Source of the DNA: Enhydrobacter aerosaccus
GTDB lineage: Bacteria > Pseudomonadota > Alphaproteobacteria > Reyranellales > Reyranellaceae
Assembly: GCA_903832005.1 (NCBI GenBank)
Contig: CAIKZO010000016.1
Location: 1-64,000, forward strand
DNA: 64,000 nucleotides
Direction: 5' to 3'
A program made the translations under genes and the position numbers. Below are positions 36,576 to 44,004 of the stretch, piece after piece (the stretch's first letter is position 1; each line of letters begins with the position of its first letter). The notes under the pieces were generated by a model. That model was not told where the DNA came from. It was given only the letters and a program-made list of their open reading frames with translations, and did not search any database.

Positions 36576-37802
36576 TCAGTGCCGGATGTTGGGCGACGAC
36601 AGGGTCAGCCCTTCGTTTGCCTTGCGGAGATAAAGCTCCAGTTCGCCATATTCAACCGCATCGGGCGGCAATTCGTTGGCACGCACCTGGACGTTACACC
36701 ACTGGAACCGCTTGCGGATGTCCCAGTTCTCGTTGCGGCTGGTGCGCCAGACCGGGAAATGGTCGTACTGGCCCTTGGGATCGCCCAGCCACTGGCCGCG
36801 GATCCACTTGTTGGCGGCCTGCTGGTGGCAATCGGTGCAGGCGAGGTTGAACTGGCCGATCTTGGCCTGCGACAGCGCCACGCCGCGCTCGTAGGCGGCC
36901 TGGGCGTCGGGCGCCGACAAGTCGACCTTGATGGTCGAGCCGCTGGCAAGATTATGCAGGTAGATCGAGAGGTCGATGTTGCCCTGCGTCTCCATCAGCA
37001 CGTCGGCGCCGGTCGTGGCCTTGGCGTGGCGGGCGATGAACTCTTCCGCGCCCAGCACCTTCTTGAGACGCGGCTCCCACTTCGGCATCTCCGCCGCCCA
37101 TTGCTTGAAGGCGGTCTTCGGATCGGCATGGCAGGCGATGCAGGCCTGTCCGTTCGGGCCGGGTGTCTTGAACAGCGCGGCGCCGGGATCGACTCGGTCC
37201 ATGGCGGGATTGACGAAGGGATCGGTTGCATCGCGATTCTCGACCGGCTTGGCGCGCTTGGCCGGATCGTCGAGCGCCTCGGCGAATTTCGCGGGCGTCT
37301 TCAGCGTCTTCAGGAACGAGACGATGTCCCTGATCTCGGCCTCGTTGTAGAAGCCGTGCTTGCCCCACGGCGGCATCACCGATTGCGGATTGTAGACCCG
37401 GGGATCGAACACATAGTTGAAGAACCATTGGTCGGTGCGGCCGGCGTTGCCGATCTCCGACAGGTCGGGACCGACATTGCCCGGCAGCTCGAGGGTCTTC
37501 GGTCCCATGATGTGGCAGGCGAGGCATCCGCCGCCGCGGTTGCGATCGAAGGCGAGCTTCTGGCCAGCAGCCGGATCGCCTTTCACTTCCTTGATCTCGA
37601 TTTCGTTGCCCTTGAGCGGCGTCAGCGCGCGATTGGCCAACGTGTTGTAGCTATCCCAGCGTGCCTTGTTCCAGTCGCCGTAGCGCTGCCACGGCTGGGG
37701 CGAGACCGAACCCTCGAGCTGCAACGGCGCCGGCTGCTGCGCCATGGCAATGGGCGCCGCGAGCAGCAACGCCACGCCAAAAGCGCGCGCGAAAAACGTC
37801 AC
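36576..37802 (-). CDS. soxXA: fused SoxX-SoxA cytochrome
   Basis: A 408-residue periplasmic cytochrome combining two usually separate subunits. After a signal peptide (ending near AMAQQ), residues about 75-168 form SoxX, with haem site CLACH at 93-97, PGNVGPDLSEIG and the Met143 ligand in SVMPPWG. Residues about 200-408 form SoxA, with CIACH at 221-225, CTDCH at 322-326 and the active-site haem-ligand Cys369 in RKRFQWC. The start is GTG, overlapping the previous stop as GTGA. It joins thiosulfate to the SoxY cysteine while passing electrons out. No break separates the two parts. Confidence 0.9.
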   Translation of the reverse strand: MTFFARAFGVALLLAAPIAMAQQPAPLQLEGSVSPQPWQRYGDWNKARWDSYNTLANRALTPLKGNEIEIKEVKGDPAAGQKLAFDRNRGGGCLACHIMGPKTLELPGNVGPDLSEIGNAGRTDQWFFNYVFDPRVYNPQSVMPPWGKHGFYNEAEIRDIVSFLKTLKTPAKFAEALDDPAKRAKPVENRDATDPFVNPAMDRVDPGAALFKTPGPNGQACIACHADPKTAFKQWAAEMPKWEPRLKKVLGAEEFIARHAKATTGADVLMETQGNIDLSIYLHNLASGSTIKVDLSAPDAQAAYERGVALSQAKIGQFNLACTDCHQQAANKWIRGQWLGDPKGQYDHFPVWRTSRNENWDIRKRFQWCNVQVRANELPPDAVEYGELELYLRKANEGLTLSSPNIRH

Positions 37803-38176
37803 GGCGAGACCTTCTTGAGATAGGCGATCACGTCGGCCACCTGGGCGGGCTGCTTCAGGCCGGCGAACAGCATCTTGGTGCCCGCGACCTTGGCCTTGGG
37901 ATCCTTGAGGTAGTCGCCGAGCGCGGCTTCGTCCCAAGTGATGCCCGACTTCTTCATCGCGTCCGACGAATCGTACCCCGCGACGGTACCCGCCTTCCTG
38001 CCGACGACGCCGAACAGATTGGGGCCGATCGGGCTCGCACCGCCCTTGTCGACGGTATGGCAGGCCTTGCATTGCTGGTTGAACGTACGTTCACCGCGCT
38101 CCGCCGATTGCGCCATGGCCGTTGCCGAGGACAGGATGAGGGCGACCGAAAAGAGCGCGCCGACCGTAACTTTCAT
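37799..38176 (-). CDS. class I cytochrome c (c2/c550-like)
   Basis: A 125-residue periplasmic monohaem cytochrome. A Sec signal peptide ends near AMAQS, the haem site is CKACH at 36-40 and the distal ligand is Met102 in GTKMLFAGL. The framework GPNLFGVVGRKAG is that of mitochondrial-type c2 cytochromes. It is the first gene of the sox operon and overlaps soxXA by four bases, so it probably receives the electrons released by the Sox enzymes and passes them to a terminal oxidase. Confidence 0.93.
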   Translation of the reverse strand: MKVTVGALFSVALILSSATAMAQSAERGERTFNQQCKACHTVDKGGASPIGPNLFGVVGRKAGTVAGYDSSDAMKKSGITWDEAALGDYLKDPKAKVAGTKMLFAGLKQPAQVADVIAYLKKVSP

Positions 38177-38260
38177 GAACCTTGCCTTTCGCCGCCGGAG
38201 ATTGCTGACGTTTTGACATTATTCAAGTGATAGATTGTCGGGCAATCGAGAGAGGATCGC

Positions 38261-39115
38261 ATGGTCGAAAGCTTTCTCAAGGCGGTAATCGCCTCCGCCG
38301 CGCTGTTTGCGGCCGCTTCGCCCGCGTGGGCGGAGCCCGTCCAGCTGAAGCCGGGCCAGCTCCGGCTGAACGGCAACCTGGAATTGCCCACGGGCAAGAA
38401 GGTCACCGACGGGGTGGCGCTGATCGTCCATGGCACCTTCAGTCATGACAAACAGGAGACGGTCGCAGCGCTCCAGGAGAACCTGAAGAAGCGCGGCATC
38501 GGTTCGCTGGCGATCACGCTCTCGCTTGGCGTCGACAATCGCGAAGGACCGCGCGCCTGCGGCCTGCTGCACGACTATGCGCTGGCCGGCATCGAGCGCG
38601 AGGTGTCGGCGTGGCTGGCTTGGCTGCGCGCCGAGGGCGCGCGCTCGGTGGACGTGATCGGCTTTTCGCGCGGCGGCGCGCAGGTGGCCGCACTGGCGCC
38701 CAAGCTCACGCGGGTCGGGCACGTCGCACTCATGGCGCCCGCCTTCGCCACGATGGACGAGCAGGCCGCCACCTATCAGCGCGCCTTCGGTCATCCGCTG
38801 TCTGAAGCGCTCGTGGAGGCAAAGAAATCGCCGCTGCAGAAACTCACGGTCGATTACCTGCAGTGCAAAGGCGCGCCGGTGCTGGGCGCGACCTTCCTCG
38901 ACGCCTATCAGGAGATGCTGCCGCAGCTTGCCGCCCAGACCCAGCATCCGACGTTGGTGGTCGTGGCGGGCAAGGACGAGGTCGTGCCCGATCTCGACAA
39001 GAAGCTGCCGAGTCAGGTGCAGCGGGTCGTGATCCGCGACTCCAGCCACTTCTTTCCGGATCTCTATGGCGAGGACGCCGCCGACGCCGTCGCGAAGTTC
39101 CTGAAGACCGAGTGA
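38261..39115 (+). CDS. exported alpha/beta hydrolase beside the sox operon
   Basis: A 284-residue exported alpha/beta hydrolase. A Sec signal peptide runs to about SPAWAEP. The oxyanion region VALIVHGTFSHDKQET is followed by the nucleophile elbow VIGFSRGGAQVA (Ser near 130). An acid in VVAGKDEVVPD and a His in SSHFFPDLYG complete the triad. Two Cys residues (RACG, QCKG) could form a disulfide. It is divergent from the sox operon across about 85 bases, so shared regulation is likely. Its role in sulfur metabolism is unknown. Confidence 0.85.
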   Translation: MVESFLKAVIASAALFAAASPAWAEPVQLKPGQLRLNGNLELPTGKKVTDGVALIVHGTFSHDKQETVAALQENLKKRGIGSLAITLSLGVDNREGPRACGLLHDYALAGIEREVSAWLAWLRAEGARSVDVIGFSRGGAQVAALAPKLTRVGHVALMAPAFATMDEQAATYQRAFGHPLSEALVEAKKSPLQKLTVDYLQCKGAPVLGATFLDAYQEMLPQLAAQTQHPTLVVVAGKDEVVPDLDKKLPSQVQRVVIRDSSHFFPDLYGEDAADAVAKFLKTE

Positions 39116-39119
39116 CTGT

Positions 39120-40088
39120 TTACTCGGCCTTGATGCCCTGTTCCTTGATCAAGGTGACCCAAGTCGTCTCTTCCTTGTCGTAGAAGGTCTTGAACTCGGC
39201 CTGGGTGGATGAGCGAATCTCGACGCCTTGAGCCTTGAAGCGCTCGATCACCTCGGGATCGGCGGCGACCTTGGCGATCGCCTTCTGCAACTTGTCGACG
39301 ATCGGCTGGGGCGTGCCGGCCGGGACCACCATGCCTTGCCAGAAGATCGACTGGAATCCCGGCAGGTTGGCCGATTCGGCGACCGTCGGGATCTCCGGGA
39401 ACGCGGGCGAGCGTTCGAGGCTGGAGATGGCGATCGCGCGGGTCTTGCCCGAGGCCAGCACCGGCTTGGCTTCGAGCGCGGCTGAAAACATCATCTGCGC
39501 ATTGCCGGCCGCCACGTCCTGGCCCGCCTGCGCGCCGCCGCGATAGGGCACATGCGTGATCTTGAGGCCGGTCCGTGCCTTGAAGAGTTCCGCCGACATA
39601 TGGTTCATCGCGCCGATGCCGGAGCTTGCGATGTTGAACTTGCCCGGGTTGGCTTTCACGTAGACGATCAACTCCTTCATGTCCTTGGCCGGGAAGGTCG
39701 ACGTGACGTGCAGGATGAAGGGCGTGAAGGACATCAGCGACACGAGCTCGAAGCTCTTGTGCGGATCGTACTGCACGTTGCCCGCCAGGGTCGGGTTGAT
39801 CACCAGCGACGTGCCGCCGGCATAGATCGTGTAGCCGTCGGGCGCGGCATGGGCCACGTAGTTTGACGCCACGGTAGTCGCGGCACCCGCGCGGTTGTCG
39901 ACGATCACGGGCTTGCCCAGCTCGGCCGAAAGCTTGTCGGCATAGACCCGCGCCACGGCATCGTTCACGCCGCCCGGCGGATAAGGCACCACCATCGAGA
40001 TCGGCTTGGTCGGCCAGTCGGTCTGCGCCGCGGCGCCGAACGAGACGAGCGTGGCCGCGATCGCGGCCAGAAATCCGAGGCGCTTCAT
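39120..40088 (-). CDS. Bug-family substrate-binding protein
   Basis: A 322-residue periplasmic Bug/TctC protein. The Sec signal MKRLGFLAAIAATLVSFGAAA is followed by WPTKPISMVVPYPPGGVND, IVDNRAGAAT, VAHAAPDGYT, HVPYRGGAQAGQD and LPGFQSIFWQG, all typical. The ligand is unknown. It is third in an operon with a thiolase and a Zn-ribbon protein, joined by four-base overlaps, so it may bind the carboxylate whose CoA derivative those proteins handle. The frame is open upstream, but the ATG at 40088 overlaps the previous stop. Confidence 0.9.
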   Translation of the reverse strand: MKRLGFLAAIAATLVSFGAAAQTDWPTKPISMVVPYPPGGVNDAVARVYADKLSAELGKPVIVDNRAGAATTVASNYVAHAAPDGYTIYAGGTSLVINPTLAGNVQYDPHKSFELVSLMSFTPFILHVTSTFPAKDMKELIVYVKANPGKFNIASSGIGAMNHMSAELFKARTGLKITHVPYRGGAQAGQDVAAGNAQMMFSAALEAKPVLASGKTRAIAISSLERSPAFPEIPTVAESANLPGFQSIFWQGMVVPAGTPQPIVDKLQKAIAKVAADPEVIERFKAQGVEIRSSTQAEFKTFYDKEETTWVTLIKEQGIKAE

Positions 40089-40504
40089 GGCGTGAAGAAC
40101 GGCAAGGTGATCTCCTGGGTTACCGGCTCGAAGGCGAGCGTCACACGCTGGCCGATCCTGAGGTCCGCTTCGGCGATGCCGCGCAGCTGCGCGTTGATGC
40201 GCACGCCCGCATCCATGTCGACCAGCGCCACGATGTAGGGCGCCTGCGCCTTGAAGAAGAAGTTGAACGGATGATGGCAGACGGTCCAGGTGTGGATCGC
40301 GCCGCCCAACGGCGCTTCCTTGAAATTGCTCTCCATCGAGAAGCAGTGCGGGCAGACCGGCCGCGGATAGTGCCGGACCTTGCCGCACGAAGCGCATTGC
40401 TGAAGCATGAAGCGGCCCTCGCGCATGCCGTCCCAATAGGGCTGGCTCTCGCGCGTCGGCGTCGGCAGCGGACGTTCCGGTGCCGCCGGAAGGACTGTGC
40501 TCAT
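40085..40504 (-). CDS. Zn-ribbon OB-fold (DUF35) protein, thiolase partner
   Basis: A 139-residue DUF35 protein. The N-terminal rubredoxin-like zinc ribbon is CASCGKVRHYPRPVCPHC at about residues 37-54, and the C-terminal OB-fold includes GGAIHTWTVCHHPF and LAFEPVTQE. Such proteins pair with SCP2-type thiolases and bind acyl-CoA, and in archaea they bridge thiolase and HMG-CoA synthase. Four-base overlaps link it to the thiolase before and the Bug gene after, so it is probably the thiolase's partner subunit. Confidence 0.9.
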   Translation of the reverse strand: MSTVLPAAPERPLPTPTRESQPYWDGMREGRFMLQQCASCGKVRHYPRPVCPHCFSMESNFKEAPLGGAIHTWTVCHHPFNFFFKAQAPYIVALVDMDAGVRINAQLRGIAEADLRIGQRVTLAFEPVTQEITLPFFTP

Positions 40505-41661
40505 GCCGCCCTCCTCAGGATCGCCAGCGATCCGTCGCCCATGTCGCCATAGCCGGTGACGAGGCCCATCTCGGCGTCCTTCACCTGCGCCCTGCCCGCC
40601 TCGCCGCGCAGCTGGCGCGTCAGCTCAATCACGTGGTTGAGGCCCACGACATGGCCCTGGCTCAACAGGCCGCCGTGCGTATTGACCGGCAGCGCGCCGC
40701 CCAGCGCGATGCGTCCATCCATCACGAACGGGCCGCCTTCGCCCTTCTGGCAGAAGCCCAGGATCTCGAGCTGGTTGATCACGGTAAAAGTAAAGCAGTC
40801 GTAGATCTCGGCCAGGTCCATGTCCGCAGGCCCGACGCCCGCCATTTCGTAGCCGCGGGCTGCCGCCTTCACCAAGCCGAACTCCAGCAGGTCCGGCCGC
40901 TGCGCGATCGAGGCCGGCGACTCGGGGTGCCCCTCGGCCACGCCCATCACCGTCACCAGCGGCTTCTTCAACGACTTCGCGCGATCGCTCGCACTCACGA
41001 CGATCGCGGCCCCGCCGTCGCTTTCGAGGCTACAGTCGAACAGGCGGAACGGATCGGAGATCATGCGCGAAGCGTGATGCTCTTCCACGGTGAGCGGTTT
41101 GTTCATCACCACGTTGCCGTTCAGGATCGCGTGGTTGCGCGTGACGACCGCGACCTCGGCGAACTGCCGCGCGGTCGTGCCGTAGAGCTGCATGTGGCGC
41201 CGCGCGCCCTGCGCATACAGTTGGGCCGGCGCGAACAGGCCGATCGGCAACTCGAACTCGGCGGCAAGGGCGAACTGCGGGAACTGCTGCAGGCGCGTGC
41301 TCACCCGGGCGCCGGAGTAGCCGGTGCGGCCCACCGAGATCAGGACGTTCTTGCAGACGCCGGTCGCCACCGCCATCGCCGCGGTCTGGATCGCCGCGAC
41401 ACACGTGGCGCCGCCCATCGGGATGAAGGCCGACAGCGTGAGATCGGGCAGGCCGAGGTTGGCGACGAAATCCTCGGCGATGCCGCCGCCCGGAAAATAG
41501 GGAATGATCCCGTCGATCTCGCGCGGGCTCAGGCCCGCATCGTCGATCGCCTTGAGGCTCGCCTCGAGTTGTAGCGCCAGGCCCGACTTGGTCGTGCCGC
41601 GCGTGTACTCCGTCTCGCCGATGCCGCTGATCGCGGCCTTGTCGCGAAGCGCGTGCGCCAT
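40501..41661 (-). CDS. SCP2-type thiolase family protein
   Basis: A 386-residue thiolase-fold enzyme of the lipid-transfer/SCP2-like group. The N-terminal domain has KAAISGIGETEYTRGT and a Cys in MGGATCVAAIQTAAMAV, where the acyl-binding cysteine is expected. The C-terminal motif is VNTHGGLLSQGHVVGLNHV. I start at the ATG at 41661, preceded by GGAGGA; eight codons further up another ATG lacks a site. It probably cleaves a beta-keto acyl-CoA, or condenses acetyl-CoA, together with the DUF35 subunit. Confidence 0.88.
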   Translation of the reverse strand: MAHALRDKAAISGIGETEYTRGTTKSGLALQLEASLKAIDDAGLSPREIDGIIPYFPGGGIAEDFVANLGLPDLTLSAFIPMGGATCVAAIQTAAMAVATGVCKNVLISVGRTGYSGARVSTRLQQFPQFALAAEFELPIGLFAPAQLYAQGARRHMQLYGTTARQFAEVAVVTRNHAILNGNVVMNKPLTVEEHHASRMISDPFRLFDCSLESDGGAAIVVSASDRAKSLKKPLVTVMGVAEGHPESPASIAQRPDLLEFGLVKAAARGYEMAGVGPADMDLAEIYDCFTFTVINQLEILGFCQKGEGGPFVMDGRIALGGALPVNTHGGLLSQGHVVGLNHVIELTRQLRGEAGRAQVKDAEMGLVTGYGDMGDGSLAILRRAA

Positions 41662-41704
41662 TTTATTGTTTCCTCCGGCGTCCATCTTGCCGGACGAACG
41701 GCAA

Positions 41705-42685
41705 TCAGTCTGCCTTGATGTTGGCCGCGACGATGACTTCCTTCCAGCGCGCCAGCTCGCTCTTGATCAGGTTGGTGTAGCCCTCGATGCCGAGCGTGCC
41801 GGGCCGCACGCCGATCTTGGCGAAGGCCGCCTTCACCTGCTCGCTCTTCAGCGCCGTGCCGATCTCGCTCTCCCAGCGCTTGGCGAGTTCCGGCGGCAGG
41901 CCGGCCACCGCCGAGAAGCCGAACCAGTTGGTCGTCACCACTGCCGGGAAGCCCGCCTCGCGGAAGGTCGGCACATCGGGCAGCGACGGCGAGCGCACGT
42001 CCTCGCTGACCGCCAGCGGCCGCATCTTGCCCGAGGTGAAGTAGCCGATCGCCGTCGGCAGGCTCTCCATCAGCGCCACGATCTGGCCGCCCATCAGGTC
42101 GTTCATCGCCGGCGCCGAGCCGCGATATGGAATGTGCGTGAACGACATGCCGGTCGCGCGCGCCAGCAGCTGGCCGGTGAGATGGTTCATCGTGCCGTTG
42201 CCGCCGGTGCCGTAGTTGACCTCGCCCGGCTTGGCCTTCGCCATCTCGACCAGCTGCTTCACGCTGGTGATCGGCGAGCCCGCGTTCACCGCCAGCACGC
42301 TGGGGAAGGTGCCGACGAGGTGGATGTGCGTGAAATCGGCGATCGGATCGTACGGCACGTCCTTGTAGAGCACAGGTCCGATGCCGTGCGACGCGGCACT
42401 CGACATCATCACCAGATGCGTGTCGCCGCGCGCCTTGGCGAGGATGTCGGCGCCGACCAGTCCGCCCGCACCGGGCTTGTTCTCGACCACGATCGGCTGG
42501 CCGAGCCTGTTGCCGAAATACTCCGCCAGGGAGCGCGACAGGATGTCGGCGGCGCCGGCCGGCGGGAAGTTGACGATCCAGCGGATCGGCTTGGAGGGCC
42601 AGCCCGCGGGTTGGGCGTGTGCAACAGCGGGGGCGAGGGCGGGGGCCGCAGAGGCGGCGATCAGGAAATTCCGTCGAGACAGCAT
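41705..42685 (-). CDS. Bug-family substrate-binding protein
   Basis: A 326-residue periplasmic Bug/TctC protein. The signal peptide has a twin-arginine-like start (MLSRRNFLIAASAAP). The mature part reads WPSKPIRWIVNFPPAGAADI, then VVENKPGAGG, THIPYRGSAPA and a late LPDVPTFREAGFP. The open frame continues to 42787, but the ATG at 42685 gives the expected signal peptide. It lies 43 bases upstream of the thiolase operon on the same strand and is divergent from the deaminase gene, so it may serve either set. Confidence 0.9.
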   Translation of the reverse strand: MLSRRNFLIAASAAPALAPAVAHAQPAGWPSKPIRWIVNFPPAGAADILSRSLAEYFGNRLGQPIVVENKPGAGGLVGADILAKARGDTHLVMMSSAASHGIGPVLYKDVPYDPIADFTHIHLVGTFPSVLAVNAGSPITSVKQLVEMAKAKPGEVNYGTGGNGTMNHLTGQLLARATGMSFTHIPYRGSAPAMNDLMGGQIVALMESLPTAIGYFTSGKMRPLAVSEDVRSPSLPDVPTFREAGFPAVVTTNWFGFSAVAGLPPELAKRWESEIGTALKSEQVKAAFAKIGVRPGTLGIEGYTNLIKSELARWKEVIVAANIKAD

Positions 42686-42740
42686 ATGGCACTGTGGGGC
42701 AACATGCGGCCCGATATCAACCGGGGGAGTGGCGTTTCCA

Positions 42741-43982
42741 ATGGATTTCGATCTGGTGTTGCGGGACGTCCGCCTGCCCGACAGCAAGGCCGATCAGCCG
42801 GTGACCGATATCGGCGTGAAGGACGGCAAGATCGCCGCCATCGCGCCCAAACTCGGCGGTGCCGCGAAGGAAGAGATGAAGGGCGGCAACCGCCTGGTCT
42901 GCTCGGGCTTCGTCGAAACCCACATCCATCTCGACAAGGCCTGCATCCTCGGCCGCTGCGAACACAACACCAAGCGCATGCCACACCTCGCGATGGAACG
43001 TGTGTCGGCGGTGAAGCACACCATGACCGTCGAGGACGTGATCGAGCGCGCCTCGAACGCCATCGAAAGGTGCATCAGCCACGGCGCCACCCGCATGCGC
43101 CCGCATTGCGAGGTCGATCCCTTGATCGGACTGCGCGGCTTCGAAGGCGTGAAGGCGCTGGTCGACAAGTACAAGTGGGCGATCGACATCGAGATCTGCG
43201 TCATGCCGCAGGAAGGCCTGACCAACAATCCCGGCACTGACGAGTTGATGGTCGCCGCGCTCAAGAACGGCGCGCGGGTGGTCGGCGCCGCGCCGAGCTA
43301 CGACAGCGACAGCTCCGCCCAGATCCGCCGGGTCTTCGAGATGGCGCGCGAGTTCGATGCCGACATCGACATGCATGTCGACAGCGGCACGACGGCGGAG
43401 CATCTCGACACGCTGCTGGTCTGCGAACTGGCCGAAAAATACAAATGGGGCGGCCGCGTTGCCGTGGGCCATCTCGGCAAGATGGCCACCATGCCGTTCA
43501 AGGATCTCGACAAGGTGGCAAGGCGCATGGCCGATGCCGGCGTCGCCGCCACGGTGCTGACCGCGACCGACCTTTATCTCGGCGGCCGCCACACCGACCA
43601 CAACGTGCCGCGCAACGTCCTCGACCTGAACTTCATGACCGAGCGCGGCGTCACCTGCTCGATCGGCTCGAACAACATCCTCAATCCCTTCACGCCGTTC
43701 GGCGACGGCCAGCTGCTGCGCCAGATCAACATGCACGCCATCGTCACCCAGCGCGCCAACGACGACGAAGTGAAAGCGCTCTGGGACATGGGCACCACCT
43801 CCGCCGCCAAGCTGATGCGCAAGGATGACTACGGCATCAAGGTCGGCGGTCCCGCCGATCTCGTGGTGCTGGACGCGACCGACTCCATCGCAGCATTGCG
43901 CTCCACCGCGCCCGTGCTCGCCGCTTACAAGCGCGGCCGCCGGACCGTCACCCGTGAACCCGTGCGCCTGCACAGGCCGTAA
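42741..43982 (+). CDS. cytosine-deaminase-like amidohydrolase with altered active site
   Basis: A 413-residue amidohydrolase-superfamily protein closest to cytosine deaminase and AtzC. Metal-site His residues are kept at 61 and 63 (ETHIHLDKA), 212 (DMHVDSG) and 244 (VGHLGKM). Where cytosine deaminase has two Asp (its metal ligand and catalytic base, in HDD), this protein has Asn311-Asn312 in GSNNILNPF. The proton-shuttle Glu after the third His is Ser215. It is therefore probably not a normal cytosine deaminase. It starts at the ATG at 42741 and begins an operon with an amidase and a beta-barrel protein. Confidence 0.85.
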   Translation: MDFDLVLRDVRLPDSKADQPVTDIGVKDGKIAAIAPKLGGAAKEEMKGGNRLVCSGFVETHIHLDKACILGRCEHNTKRMPHLAMERVSAVKHTMTVEDVIERASNAIERCISHGATRMRPHCEVDPLIGLRGFEGVKALVDKYKWAIDIEICVMPQEGLTNNPGTDELMVAALKNGARVVGAAPSYDSDSSAQIRRVFEMAREFDADIDMHVDSGTTAEHLDTLLVCELAEKYKWGGRVAVGHLGKMATMPFKDLDKVARRMADAGVAATVLTATDLYLGGRHTDHNVPRNVLDLNFMTERGVTCSIGSNNILNPFTPFGDGQLLRQINMHAIVTQRANDDEVKALWDMGTTSAAKLMRKDDYGIKVGGPADLVVLDATDSIAALRSTAPVLAAYKRGRRTVTREPVRLHRP

Positions 43983-44004
43983 TCGCTCAAGAGGAAGAAG
44001 AAAA

